Assembly: GCA_002342035.1 (NCBI GenBank)
Contig: DDPE01000020.1
Coordinates: 1-37,582, forward strand
Origin: Asticcacaulis sp. UBA2476
GTDB taxonomy: Bacteria > Pseudomonadota > Alphaproteobacteria > Caulobacterales > Caulobacteraceae
DNA length: 37,582 nt
Direction of reading: 5' to 3'
The notes below the pieces were generated by a model that saw only the letters and a program-made list of their open reading frames with translations, did not search any database and was not told where the DNA came from. Both the position numbers and the translations under genes were made by a program. This document shows, one piece after another, positions 1 through 7,483 of the stretch; positions within the stretch are counted from its first letter, which is position 1, and every line of letters starts with the position of its first letter.

Positions 1-1217
1 TCAAGGGCTTCCGTCCCGGCAAGGTGCCGCCGGCCCACGTCAGAAAGCTTTACGGCAAGGAATTGATGAGCGAAATCCTTCAGGAAACGCTCACTGAAAC
101 GACCCAGTCGGCGCTGGATCAAAATAAAGTGCGTCCGGCCAGCCAGCCGGAACTGACCCCGCTCGGCGATATCGAAGCGGTCATCAAGGGCGAATCCGAT
201 TTCGCTTATCAGATCGCGGTTGAGCAAATGCCGGACTTCGAGCCGGTTGATGTGACAGGTCTGGAACTAACCCGCCCGGTCTATGAGCCGACCGAAGACG
301 AAATCAATGAAGCCCTGAACGGCATCGTCGCCCAGCAAAAGCAGTATGAGCCCAAGGGTGGCAAAGCCCCGAAGGCCGCTGACGGCGACAAGCTGAATAT
401 CGACTTTGTCGGTAAGGTTGACGGCGAAGTATTTGACGGAGGCTCAATGGAAGGCGCTGATCTGGTCATCGGTTCCGGCCAGTTCATTCCAGGCTTTGAA
501 GAGCAATTGATCGGTGCCAAAAAGGGCGAAGAGCGCGTATTGAACGTGACCTTCCCGGCTGATTACGGTGCCGCCAATCTGGCCGGCAAAGAGGCGACTT
601 TCGAGACTAAGGTCAACGAAATTTCCGCGCCGAAAGATGCCGTTGCGGATGATGACTTCGCCAAGGGCCTCGGCCTAGAAGGTCTGGACGCGCTCAAGGG
701 CCTGTTGAAGACCCAGATCGAGCAGCAGTACAAGACTGCTGCCCGTTTCAAGATGAAGCGCGCTCTGCTTGACATCCTTGATGAAAAGCACTCGTTCGAT
801 CTGCCGCAAAAGATGCTGGACGCTGAGTTTGCCGGTATCTGGCAGCAGGTTGAGCAGGACAAGGCTGCGGGCCAACTGTCCGAAGAAGATGTCGGCAAGT
901 CTGAGGACGATCTGAAGGCCGAATATCGCAAGATCGCTGAGCGCCGCGTGCGTCTTGGCCTCGTGCTGGCTGAAATCGGTACCCGTCAGAACGTGACCGT
1001 ATCGGATCAGGAACTGGCTCAGGCCATCGCTCAGGAAGCCCGCAACTATCCGGGCCAGGAGCGCCAAGTTTTTGAATATTTCCGTTCGAACCCCGCCGCG
1101 TCCGCCCAGCTTCGTGCGCCGCTCTATGAAGAAAAGGTCGTTGATGCGATCTTTGAACTGGCCAAGGTGTCGGAAGCGCCGATCACCAAGGAAGAGCTTC
1201 TGGCCGAAGACGAGTAG
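1..1217 (+). CDS. tig: Trigger factor, 5'-truncated by the window edge
   Basis: Ribosome-associated chaperone and peptidyl-prolyl isomerase acting on nascent chains. The frame is already open at base 3 and reads KGFRPGKVP at once, which is the ribosome-binding signature loop (GFRxGKxP) of the N-terminal domain, so only about the first 40 residues are missing. An FKBP-type PPIase domain follows (GDKLNIDFVG to TFETKVNEI, bases about 390-625), then the long helical C-terminal chaperone domain ending in an acidic tail (LLAEDE). A GTG at base 24 could be mistaken for a start, but the conserved loop upstream of it is in frame. The next genes are clpP and clpX, the usual tig-clpP-clpX order. An intrinsic terminator follows at 1289-1355. 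Confidence 0.97.
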   Translation, partial: KGFRPGKVPPAHVRKLYGKELMSEILQETLTETTQSALDQNKVRPASQPELTPLGDIEAVIKGESDFAYQIAVEQMPDFEPVDVTGLELTRPVYEPTEDEINEALNGIVAQQKQYEPKGGKAPKAADGDKLNIDFVGKVDGEVFDGGSMEGADLVIGSGQFIPGFEEQLIGAKKGEERVLNVTFPADYGAANLAGKEATFETKVNEISAPKDAVADDDFAKGLGLEGLDALKGLLKTQIEQQYKTAARFKMKRALLDILDEKHSFDLPQKMLDAEFAGIWQQVEQDKAAGQLSEEDVGKSEDDLKAEYRKIAERRVRLGLVLAEIGTRQNVTVSDQELAQAIAQEARNYPGQERQVFEYFRSNPAASAQLRAPLYEEKVVDAIFELAKVSEAPITKEELLAEDE

Positions 1218-1288
1218 GGCCACAGGCCCTACGACCCGGAACTTGGAGTAAGCTTCACAGCCGGTGTTAAGTGTTGAAATTATTAGGG

Positions 1289-1355
1289 TGCAGGGACTGC
1301 GCTCAAGAAGCGCTAGCGTTAGCGCAACTTGAATGTCTTCCCTGCATCTTTTTTT
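1289..1355 (+). terminator. Intrinsic terminator of tig with an embedded palindrome
   Basis: The arms TGCAGGGA (1289-1296) and TCCCTGCA (1339-1346) are perfect complements and are followed by seven T (1349-1355). The 42-base interior is not a simple loop: it carries a second palindrome, TGCGCT to AGCGCA at 1298-1326. A near-identical copy of that palindrome lies in front of lon. The terminator call rests on the stem plus T-run and is inferred. Confidence 0.75.
1298..1326 (+). repeat. Palindromic repeat, copy 1 (tig-clpP gap)
   Basis: A 29-base element with complementary ends TGCGCT and AGCGCA and interior CAAGAAGCGCTAGCGTT. The identity with the copy at 7409-7436 (opposite strand) extends a few bases beyond the palindrome. 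Aligned over 34 positions (1297-1330), the copies differ by one substitution and two single-base indels. This copy ends 150 bases before the clpP start. Confidence 0.8.
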
Positions 1356-1476
1356 GCGCTTGAAAAACTGTGGGTAAATTGCCAGTTTGTAAAAGGGGTT
1401 CGCGGGGTGTCCACTTTCGTTTAAGAGTTTTAACCCTATATACGAATCCACAAGCCAATTTTGATCAGGGGCAATT

Positions 1477-2109
1477 ATGCGCGATCCTATCGACAATCTG
1501 ACTATGAATCTGGTGCCTATGGTGGTGGAGCAATCCAGCCGCGGTGAGCGCGCCTACGATATCTTCTCGCGTATGCTGAAAGAACGCATCATCTTCCTGA
1601 CCGGCCCGTTTGAAGACGGTATGGCCAGCCTGATCTGCGCGCAGCTTCTTTTCCTTGAGTCGGAAAATCCGAAGAAGGAAATCGCGATGTACATCAACTC
1701 GCCCGGCGGTCAGGTAACCTCGGCCCTGGCGATCTATGACGTCATGCAGTACATCAAATCGCCGGTATCAACGGTGTGTATCGGTATGGCGGCATCGGCC
1801 GGATCGCTGATCCTGCAAGCCGGTGAAGCCGGTCAGCGCTTCTCCCTGCCCAATTCCAAGATCATGGTGCACCAACCTTCGGGTGGCGCGCGCGGTATGG
1901 CTTCGGACATCGAAATTCAGGCCGAAGATATCCGCAAGACCAAAAAGCTGCTCAACGAAATCTACGTCAAGCACACTGGCCAAAGCTATGAAACGATCGA
2001 GCGTACGCTGGATCGTGACCGCTATATGACCGCCTTGGAAGCTAAGGACTTTGGTCTGGTCGACCACGTTTACGAAAAGCGTACTGATACGGTCGAAGTC
2101 GTTAAGTAG
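1477..2109 (+). CDS. clpP: ATP-dependent Clp protease proteolytic subunit ClpP
   Basis: Serine peptidase that forms the two-ring degradation chamber used with ClpX. It is 210 residues, the usual length. The catalytic triad is intact: Ser107 in GMAASAG, His132 in MVHQPSGG and Asp181 in DRDRY, with the same spacing as E. coli Ser111/His136/Asp185. The ATG at 1477 is preceded by a purine-rich CAGGGG about 5 bases away. Upstream lies a 259-base gap with the tig terminator and the palindromic repeat, so clpP probably has its own promoter. Its stop overlaps the end of the convergent HAD gene by 8 bases. clpX follows after that gene. Confidence 0.98.
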   Translation: MRDPIDNLTMNLVPMVVEQSSRGERAYDIFSRMLKERIIFLTGPFEDGMASLICAQLLFLESENPKKEIAMYINSPGGQVTSALAIYDVMQYIKSPVSTVCIGMAASAGSLILQAGEAGQRFSLPNSKIMVHQPSGGARGMASDIEIQAEDIRKTKKLLNEIYVKHTGQSYETIERTLDRDRYMTALEAKDFGLVDHVYEKRTDTVEVVK

Positions 2110-2728
2110 GCTTGCCCGTAAACACCCTGTAATACCCCTTGCCGGCGGCTTTGATCATCTCAAAGTCGCCGCTTGTGTCTCCGAACGCCGCCATGAGACA
2201 AAGTGATTCGCCGTAAACGGCTTTGAGGCGCGCAACCTTTTCTGGTCCCCGGCAGTTCAGTCCGTCGAGATCCGGCAACAGCCGGTCATCGGCAGAAAAT
2301 CCGAGTTTAGTGCCGATCACAAGGTCCGCCCCCAGATATGCCCCGAACGCGCCAACCAGAATGTCTGGCGAGGCCGTTACGATCACCCGCAGACGATCCG
2401 GCTGATTCTGCTCCGCCCATGCGATCAGAGCGTCGGGCCTGAACAGCTTATCCTTATGGCTATCCGCGAATGCCGCAATCAGGGCGTCAAGTTCTGAGCG
2501 CCTTATGCCGCCTAGTAATTTATGGATCAGCCGGGCCTTCAACGCCCCGCGGTCTTTGGTTTTTATATAGTGGCCGATAAGCGACGGTGTGGAGATAAAC
2601 GCCCACGCCAGCCTCAAATAACCGCAATGCCAGACCAGAAAGGCCGTGAAACTGTCCTTATAGGTCAGGGTGCCGTCAAAATCGAAGGCGGCAATTTGAG
2701 GGGCGGGGGCTTCATTTGCGCAAGGCAT
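2102..2728 (-). CDS. HAD-superfamily (subfamily IB, SerB-like) phosphatase
   Basis: Predicted cytoplasmic phosphohydrolase of 208 residues. Motif I, DFDGTLT, is near the N terminus and supplies the nucleophile Asp and the general acid Asp. A Ser/Thr motif II is seen in VIVTASPD. Motif III/IV appears as GDTSGDFEM near the C terminus. Together these fit HAD-IB phosphatases of the phosphoserine-phosphatase type; the substrate cannot be read from the sequence. ATG at 2728 is chosen over an in-frame TTG one codon upstream. The gene lies between clpP and clpX on the opposite strand, and its 3' end overlaps clpP by 8 bases, so the two transcripts converge with no room for a terminator between them. 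Confidence 0.85.
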   Translation of the reverse strand: MPCANEAPAPQIAAFDFDGTLTYKDSFTAFLVWHCGYLRLAWAFISTPSLIGHYIKTKDRGALKARLIHKLLGGIRRSELDALIAAFADSHKDKLFRPDALIAWAEQNQPDRLRVIVTASPDILVGAFGAYLGADLVIGTKLGFSADDRLLPDLDGLNCRGPEKVARLKAVYGESLCLMAAFGDTSGDFEMIKAAGKGYYRVFTGKPT

Positions 2729-2843
2729 CAACAGGGCCGTTTATGAGTGTGGCTTTTATTCCTCATATTCCATCCTATATAGAAATTCATCCCGCTAATT
2801 GTGGTCGGGGACACTAAAACCCCAAAGGATGCGGTTGAGGCGT

Positions 2844-2875
2844 GGTCTAAACTGTGCATAGATCGCCATTAGACC
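2844..2875. promoter_or_regulatory. Inverted repeat upstream of clpX (candidate operator)
   Basis: GGTCTAA (2844-2850) and TTAGACC (2869-2875) are perfect 7-base inverted arms separated by 18 bases, in the 275-base gap between the HAD gene and clpX. The gap must hold the promoters of both divergent genes. The dyad could be an operator or chance. No well-formed -10/-35 pair stood out. Confidence 0.35.
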
Positions 2876-3003
2876 CGTATGTTACGCGGATATGTAGCGA
2901 AAATAGCCTTTTTTTAATCCCTAAGAAGGCATAGTGTCGGTTTGAAGCGGGAACGTGTGTCGTACTTGGACCCACGGGCCGCGCATGAGGTGAGAAAGCG
3001 CTT

Positions 3004-4263
3004 ATGACGAAAGCCGCCAGTGGCGATAGCAAAAGTACCCTTTACTGCTCCTTCTGCGGAAAGAGCCAGCATGAGGTGCGTAAACTAATAGCGGGGCCGA
3101 CCGTCTTCATCTGTGATGAATGCGTTGAGCTGTGCATGGACATCATTCGTGAAGAGCACAAGATCGCTTTCGTGAAGTCCAAGGACGGCGTGCCGACCCC
3201 TAAAGAGATTCGTGAAGTCCTCGACGACTATGTGATTGGCCAGTCTCAGGCCAAGAAGGTTTTGTCGGTCGCGGTTCACAACCACTATAAGCGCCTGAAT
3301 CATGCCGCTAAAGGCAATGATGTTGAACTGGCCAAGTCCAACATCATGCTGATCGGGCCGACCGGTTCGGGTAAGACCCTGTTGGCGCAGACCTTGGCGC
3401 GCATCATTGATGTGCCGTTCACTATGGCCGACGCCACGACACTTACTGAGGCTGGTTATGTCGGTGAAGACGTTGAAAACATTATCTTAAAGCTGCTGCA
3501 ATCGGCAGATTATAATGTCGAACGCGCGCAACGCGGCATCGTCTATATCGACGAAGTTGATAAGATTTCGCGCAAGTCTGACAACCCGTCGATCACCCGC
3601 GATGTGTCGGGTGAGGGCGTGCAGCAGGCGCTTCTGAAAATCATGGAAGGCACGGTTGCCAGCGTTCCGCCGCAAGGTGGCCGCAAGCATCCGCAGCAGG
3701 AATTCCTGCAAGTGGACACGACCAACATCCTGTTCATCTGTGGTGGCGCGTTTGCGGGTCTGGAAAAGATTATCTCCAGCCGTGGCAAGGGCACGTCGAT
3801 CGGGTTTGGTGCTACGGTTAAAGACCCGGAAGAGCGTCGTCTGGGCGAGGTTCTGCACCAGGTAGAGCCCGATGACCTGATGAAATTCGGCCTGATCCCG
3901 GAATTTATCGGTCGTCTGCCGGTTCTGGCGACCCTCGAGGATCTTGATGAGGCAACCCTCGTCAAGATTTTGACCGAGCCTAAGAACGCGCTGATCAAGC
4001 AATATGCGCGGCTGTTCGAGATGGAAAATGTGACTCTTACCTTCACGGAAGAGGCGCTGTTTGCTGTCGCGAAGAAGGCGATTGTTCGCAAGACCGGTGC
4101 GCGCGGTTTGCGCTCGATCCTTGAGGCCATTCTGCTCGATACCATGTACGAACTGCCGAACATGCAAGGCGTCGAAGAGGTGGTCATCAATGGTGAGGTC
4201 GTTGAAGAACGCTCACAGCCGTTGTTGATCTATGCCGAAAAGCGTGGCGGCGGCGCGGCTTAA
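3004..4263 (+). CDS. clpX: ATP-dependent Clp protease ATP-binding subunit ClpX
   Basis: AAA+ unfoldase that feeds substrates to ClpP; in Caulobacter ClpXP degrades cell-cycle regulators such as CtrA (family knowledge). It is 419 residues, typical. The N-terminal zinc-binding domain has Cys15, Cys18, Cys37 and Cys40. Walker A GPTGSGKT is at residues 118-125, followed by the pore-loop GYVGE, Walker B IVYIDEVDKI, an IGF loop (TSIGFGA) for docking to ClpP, and an arginine-finger/sensor region ending in TGARGLRSILE. The ATG at 3004 has GAGGTGAG about 9 bases upstream. An intrinsic terminator follows at 4321-4348. Confidence 0.98.
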   Translation: MTKAASGDSKSTLYCSFCGKSQHEVRKLIAGPTVFICDECVELCMDIIREEHKIAFVKSKDGVPTPKEIREVLDDYVIGQSQAKKVLSVAVHNHYKRLNHAAKGNDVELAKSNIMLIGPTGSGKTLLAQTLARIIDVPFTMADATTLTEAGYVGEDVENIILKLLQSADYNVERAQRGIVYIDEVDKISRKSDNPSITRDVSGEGVQQALLKIMEGTVASVPPQGGRKHPQQEFLQVDTTNILFICGGAFAGLEKIISSRGKGTSIGFGATVKDPEERRLGEVLHQVEPDDLMKFGLIPEFIGRLPVLATLEDLDEATLVKILTEPKNALIKQYARLFEMENVTLTFTEEALFAVAKKAIVRKTGARGLRSILEAILLDTMYELPNMQGVEEVVINGEVVEERSQPLLIYAEKRGGGAA

Positions 4264-4320
4264 TTCTACTTTGAGAGGCTGCGAATAGCTGCCTCATAGA
4301 GAATTTATATTGAATAAAAG

Positions 4321-4348
4321 CGGCCCCGGAAATGGGGTCGTTTTTTTT
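4321..4348 (+). terminator. Intrinsic terminator of clpX
   Basis: A 7-base stem (CGGCCCC 4321-4327 with GGGGTCG 4334-4340, one G-T pair) with a six-base loop is followed by eight T. It lies 58 bases after the clpX stop codon. Confidence 0.88.
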
Positions 4349-4394
4349 GCATTAAATGTTCTTGATTTGTTCTAGTGGGGTGTTAGCATGATGT

Positions 4395-5507
4395 ATGCCC
4401 ATCTCAACGCTCAGGACTGATCCCATTGATGACGAAAACGCACTGCCTAATCGGTTGCGTAAAGGGCGGGGCTCTGTGTCTAATCGACCCAGCGGGCGGT
4501 TTAATGCGCCCGATCTTTATGAAATTGACGATGGCTGGACGCATGAGGAGCGGGCAGGACTTGAGCAGCTTAAAACCATTCTGGGCGTTGATACAGCGCG
4601 ACGAATTATCACGCGCAATACATCTCCCGATATCGGTTTTGACCGGTCGATCAATCCGTACAAAGGCTGTGAGCATGGCTGCATCTATTGTTTTGCGCGG
4701 CCCAGTCACGCCTATCTTGATCTGTCGCCGGGAATAGATTTCGAGACACAGATTTTCCGTAAACCTGATGCCGCCAGATTGTTACGACAGGAACTGTCGG
4801 ATACGCGTTACAAACCCGCACCGTTAATGCTGGGGATCAATACCGATGCCTACCAGCCGACCGAGCGCACAGAACGCATTACCCGTGGTCTGTTGGAGGT
4901 TCTGTTTGAGTTTCGTCATCCGGTTCATCTGATTACCAAATCTGCCCTAATCCAGCGGGACATTGATATTCTGGAGCCGATGGCGGCGCTGCGGCTGGTG
5001 ACGGTAATGTTGTCGATCACGACCCTGGACCGGCATTTGGCACGGATTATGGAACCAAGGGCGGCTACACCACAGCGGCGGCTGGAGACTGTGCGCGCTT
5101 TACATGAAGCAGGCGTACCTGTGGGGGTTATGGTGGCGCCCATCATTCCCGGCCTGACTTGCCATGAGATTGAAATTCTTGTGAAGGCGGCGGCGGACGC
5201 GGGGGCTATAAAGGCGGGCTATAATCTGGTGCGTCTGCCTTATGAAATCAAAATCCTGTTTGAGGAATGGCTGAGGCTTAATTTTCCGGATCGGGCCAAT
5301 AAGGTATTGAACCATATCCGCCAATGCCGGGATGGCAAACTGAATGACCCGCAATTCGGCAGTCGCATGACGGGGCAGGGGCCTTATGCTGATCTGATCG
5401 CCCAAAGGTTCGCGCTGGCGGCCAAGCGCCACGGACTGAACTGGAAACCAAGTAATCTCGATTACAGTCAGTTCCGCGGCGGTGATCCGCAAATGGCTCT
5501 ATTTTAA
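4395..5507 (+). CDS. PA0069-family radical SAM protein (SplB-like)
   Basis: Radical S-adenosylmethionine enzyme of 370 residues. The cluster motif is Cys92-x3-Cys96-x2-Cys99 (CEHGCIYC), preceded by the conserved GFDRSINPYKGC. Downstream motifs HLITKS and VMVAPIIPGL match the PA0069-like family, distantly related to spore photoproduct lyase. The reaction is not known for this family. The ATG at 4395 is chosen because the two ATGs just upstream are in other frames; only a weak GTGGGG sits about 13 bases before it. The gene stands alone after the clpX terminator and converges on the oxidoreductase gene at 5528. Confidence 0.9.
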   Translation: MPISTLRTDPIDDENALPNRLRKGRGSVSNRPSGRFNAPDLYEIDDGWTHEERAGLEQLKTILGVDTARRIITRNTSPDIGFDRSINPYKGCEHGCIYCFARPSHAYLDLSPGIDFETQIFRKPDAARLLRQELSDTRYKPAPLMLGINTDAYQPTERTERITRGLLEVLFEFRHPVHLITKSALIQRDIDILEPMAALRLVTVMLSITTLDRHLARIMEPRAATPQRRLETVRALHEAGVPVGVMVAPIIPGLTCHEIEILVKAAADAGAIKAGYNLVRLPYEIKILFEEWLRLNFPDRANKVLNHIRQCRDGKLNDPQFGSRMTGQGPYADLIAQRFALAAKRHGLNWKPSNLDYSQFRGGDPQMALF

Positions 5508-5527
5508 GAGCGCGCATTTATATCCGT

Positions 5528-6688
5528 TTAAAGCTTAACCGTCGCGCCACCGTTATCGGCGCTTTTGTACATGGCCTGAATGATACGCATGTCGCGCAGG
5601 CCCATTTCGCCGGGAGTGCGGTGTGGTTGACCCGTACGGGCGGCGGTCGAGAAGCCATCGAGCTGAGCGGCAAACTGTACCAGAGAATCACCGGCACGGA
5701 TCGGGCGGGTGGCGTCGGTATGGATCACGCCGCCAACGCTGCTGTAATCGGTGGCGGGATTAAGCGCGATATAGCCCTTGGTACCGAGTATGCGCTGCTG
5801 GCTGGTATAGGCAAAGGTATAGGACGATGACCCTTGCGCGGTGATGCCCGATGCAAACATCAGCCGCCAGTCAACGCCGCCTTCGACCTCAGTAAAGCGT
5901 GGATCACCTGCCGGGGTGGTATAGACGGCCGAGACGGCAATCGGTGGTTCATCGACATACATCAGACAGCCGTTAAGCGCATAGATGCCGATATCATACA
6001 TCGACCCGCCGCCGCCCAGCGCCTTTTCCAACCGCCATTTGACCGGCGGGTAGGCCGGATTGGCCGGAAAGCCGGTTTCGCCGGAGAAATAGCGGATATC
6101 CCCGATTTCACCGGCGCGCAGACGGCGAAGGGCTTCCACATTGTTGGGCTCGAAATGCACGCGGTACGCCACGCCCAATTGCCGGTTGGCGGCTTTGGCG
6201 GCGGCGACCATCGCTTCACATTCCGCAACGGTTGAGGCCATCGGCTTTTCGCACAACACATGCTTGCCGGCCTTGAGCGCGCGGATGGTGTATTCAGCAT
6301 GCAGGCCGACCGGCAAGGCGATGTAAACGCAATCGATGTCTTTATCATCGGCGATCTTGTCGAAGTTTTTGTAGTCATAAATGCGGTTGACGCCGTAACG
6401 CGCCCCGATATCGCGGGCTTTTTCAGGGTTACCGGACACCAATGCTGTCACGGAGGACTGAGACGCAGCTTGCAGGCCCGGCAATACCTGCCCAATCGCA
6501 AAAGACCCAAGCCCCACGACCGCATAGCCCATGCGCTTGGCAGGTGGTTCCGGCATCTGAGGATTGCCGCGCAGGGGCTGACCCTTGGCGACCACCTCCG
6601 CCTGAGCGGCACCCGCTACTGACGCGGCGAGGGGGGCTACGCTTGCCCCCAGCAATAAACGGCGACGGTCGATTTCAAATCCGCTCAT
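5528..6688 (-). CDS. Gfo/Idh/MocA-family oxidoreductase with twin-arginine signal
   Basis: NAD(P)-dependent sugar or polyol dehydrogenase-like protein of 386 residues. The N terminus carries a Tat signal (DRRRLLLGA, then an Ala-rich stretch ending AQA), so it should be folded in the cytoplasm and exported to the periplasm, as with glucose-fructose oxidoreductase. A Rossmann motif lies in VVGLGSFAIGQ, followed by the family hallmark CEKPMA and the C-terminal substrate domain (YDIGIYALNG). The ATG at 6688 has GGAAG upstream. It lies 88 bases downstream of the DUF188 gene on the same strand and may be co-transcribed with it. The substrate is unknown. Confidence 0.9.
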   Translation of the reverse strand: MSGFEIDRRRLLLGASVAPLAASVAGAAQAEVVAKGQPLRGNPQMPEPPAKRMGYAVVGLGSFAIGQVLPGLQAASQSSVTALVSGNPEKARDIGARYGVNRIYDYKNFDKIADDKDIDCVYIALPVGLHAEYTIRALKAGKHVLCEKPMASTVAECEAMVAAAKAANRQLGVAYRVHFEPNNVEALRRLRAGEIGDIRYFSGETGFPANPAYPPVKWRLEKALGGGGSMYDIGIYALNGCLMYVDEPPIAVSAVYTTPAGDPRFTEVEGGVDWRLMFASGITAQGSSSYTFAYTSQQRILGTKGYIALNPATDYSSVGGVIHTDATRPIRAGDSLVQFAAQLDGFSTAARTGQPHRTPGEMGLRDMRIIQAMYKSADNGGATVKL

Positions 6689-6776
6689 GATCTGCTTCCC
6701 TGATAAGTTTAGCGTGATTATTTTCGTTGGACGTTAGCGTTACCATTGTTTCAGAAAAGGTCAAATCAGACGGTAT

Positions 6777-7235
6777 TTAGCGCCGCAATTTTTGAGAGCG
6801 GTTTATGGTCTGATCCAGAGTTTGCAAAAACTGCGACCGGTTAGCGTTTGAGAACGGCGGCGGACCGCCGGTAATCTCGCCAGTCGAGCGGATATGTTCC
6901 ATGATAGAGCGTTGGGCCAGGGCGGCGCCTATTGAATCCTTAGTAAAGGCGCGGCCATTGGGGGCAATGGCATAGGCGTCTTTGGCCAGAACTCTGGCCG
7001 CTAAAGGGATGTCGTTGGTGATGACGATATCCCCGGCCACAGCCTGATCGGCGATCCAGTCATCGGCAATGTCGGGGCCCGCATCGACGATCATCCGCTT
7101 GATTCGCGGTGACTGCGGAATCTGGATGAAGCTGTTGGAGACCACAAAGGTCGGCAGGGTGTAACGCGCGGCGACTTTGTAGGTTTCATCTTTTACCGGG
7201 CAGGCGTCGGCATCTATGTAGATCGTCAGGGTCAT
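6777..7235 (-). CDS. YaiI/YqxD family protein (DUF188)
   Basis: A 152-residue protein with the DUF188 N-terminal signature IYIDADACPVK and the conserved block GDIVITNDIPLAARVL. The fold is related to PIN-like nucleases, with clustered Asp residues (Asp8, Asp10) that could bind metal. No function is established for the family. The ATG at 7235 is preceded by GAGGTC. It is the first gene of a possible two-gene minus-strand unit with the oxidoreductase. The 248-base gap to lon is divergent and holds both promoters. Confidence 0.9.
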   Translation of the reverse strand: MTLTIYIDADACPVKDETYKVAARYTLPTFVVSNSFIQIPQSPRIKRMIVDAGPDIADDWIADQAVAGDIVITNDIPLAARVLAKDAYAIAPNGRAFTKDSIGAALAQRSIMEHIRSTGEITGGPPPFSNANRSQFLQTLDQTINRSQKLRR

Positions 7236-7408
7236 GAAGACCTCATACCAGACCAGGCTTTTGGCGTCCCTTGATTATTATCCGATCTATCCCACATAGA
7301 AGTTCAGGCTCATCCACAGCGTGTTCGGACAAATGTCTATCGGATGGGTGCTGAATCACTCTAACCTTGCAGGGCTAGGGATATCGGGCTTTACTGTCTA
7401 TATAAGTT

Positions 7409-7436
7409 TGCGCTAACGCAGTGCTTCTTGAGCGCA
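7409..7436 (-). repeat. Palindromic repeat, copy 2 (upstream of lon)
   Basis: On the minus strand this 28-base element reads TGCGCTCAAGAAGCACT then GCGTTAGCGCA, almost identical to copy 1 at 1298-1326. It ends 47 bases before the lon start, inside what should be the promoter or 5' leader. An AT-rich TATATAAG lies immediately upstream (7399-7406) and could be a -10 element, but no matching -35 at standard spacing was found. Confidence 0.8.
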
Positions 7437-7483
7437 GATCAGAAGTAATTTTCCGGCTCAGGTTTCCTGATTAGGAGTATGTA

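Noticed and set aside
675..1496. A 273-codon antisense frame across tig and the clpP promoter gap
   Set aside because: It runs opposite conserved tig codons and through the tig terminator; the protein has no recognisable motifs.
7366..7406. A heat-shock (sigma-32) promoter for lon: CTTG at 7366 and CTATATAAG at 7398
   Set aside because: The spacer would be about 26 bases, well outside the accepted range, so I do not call it.
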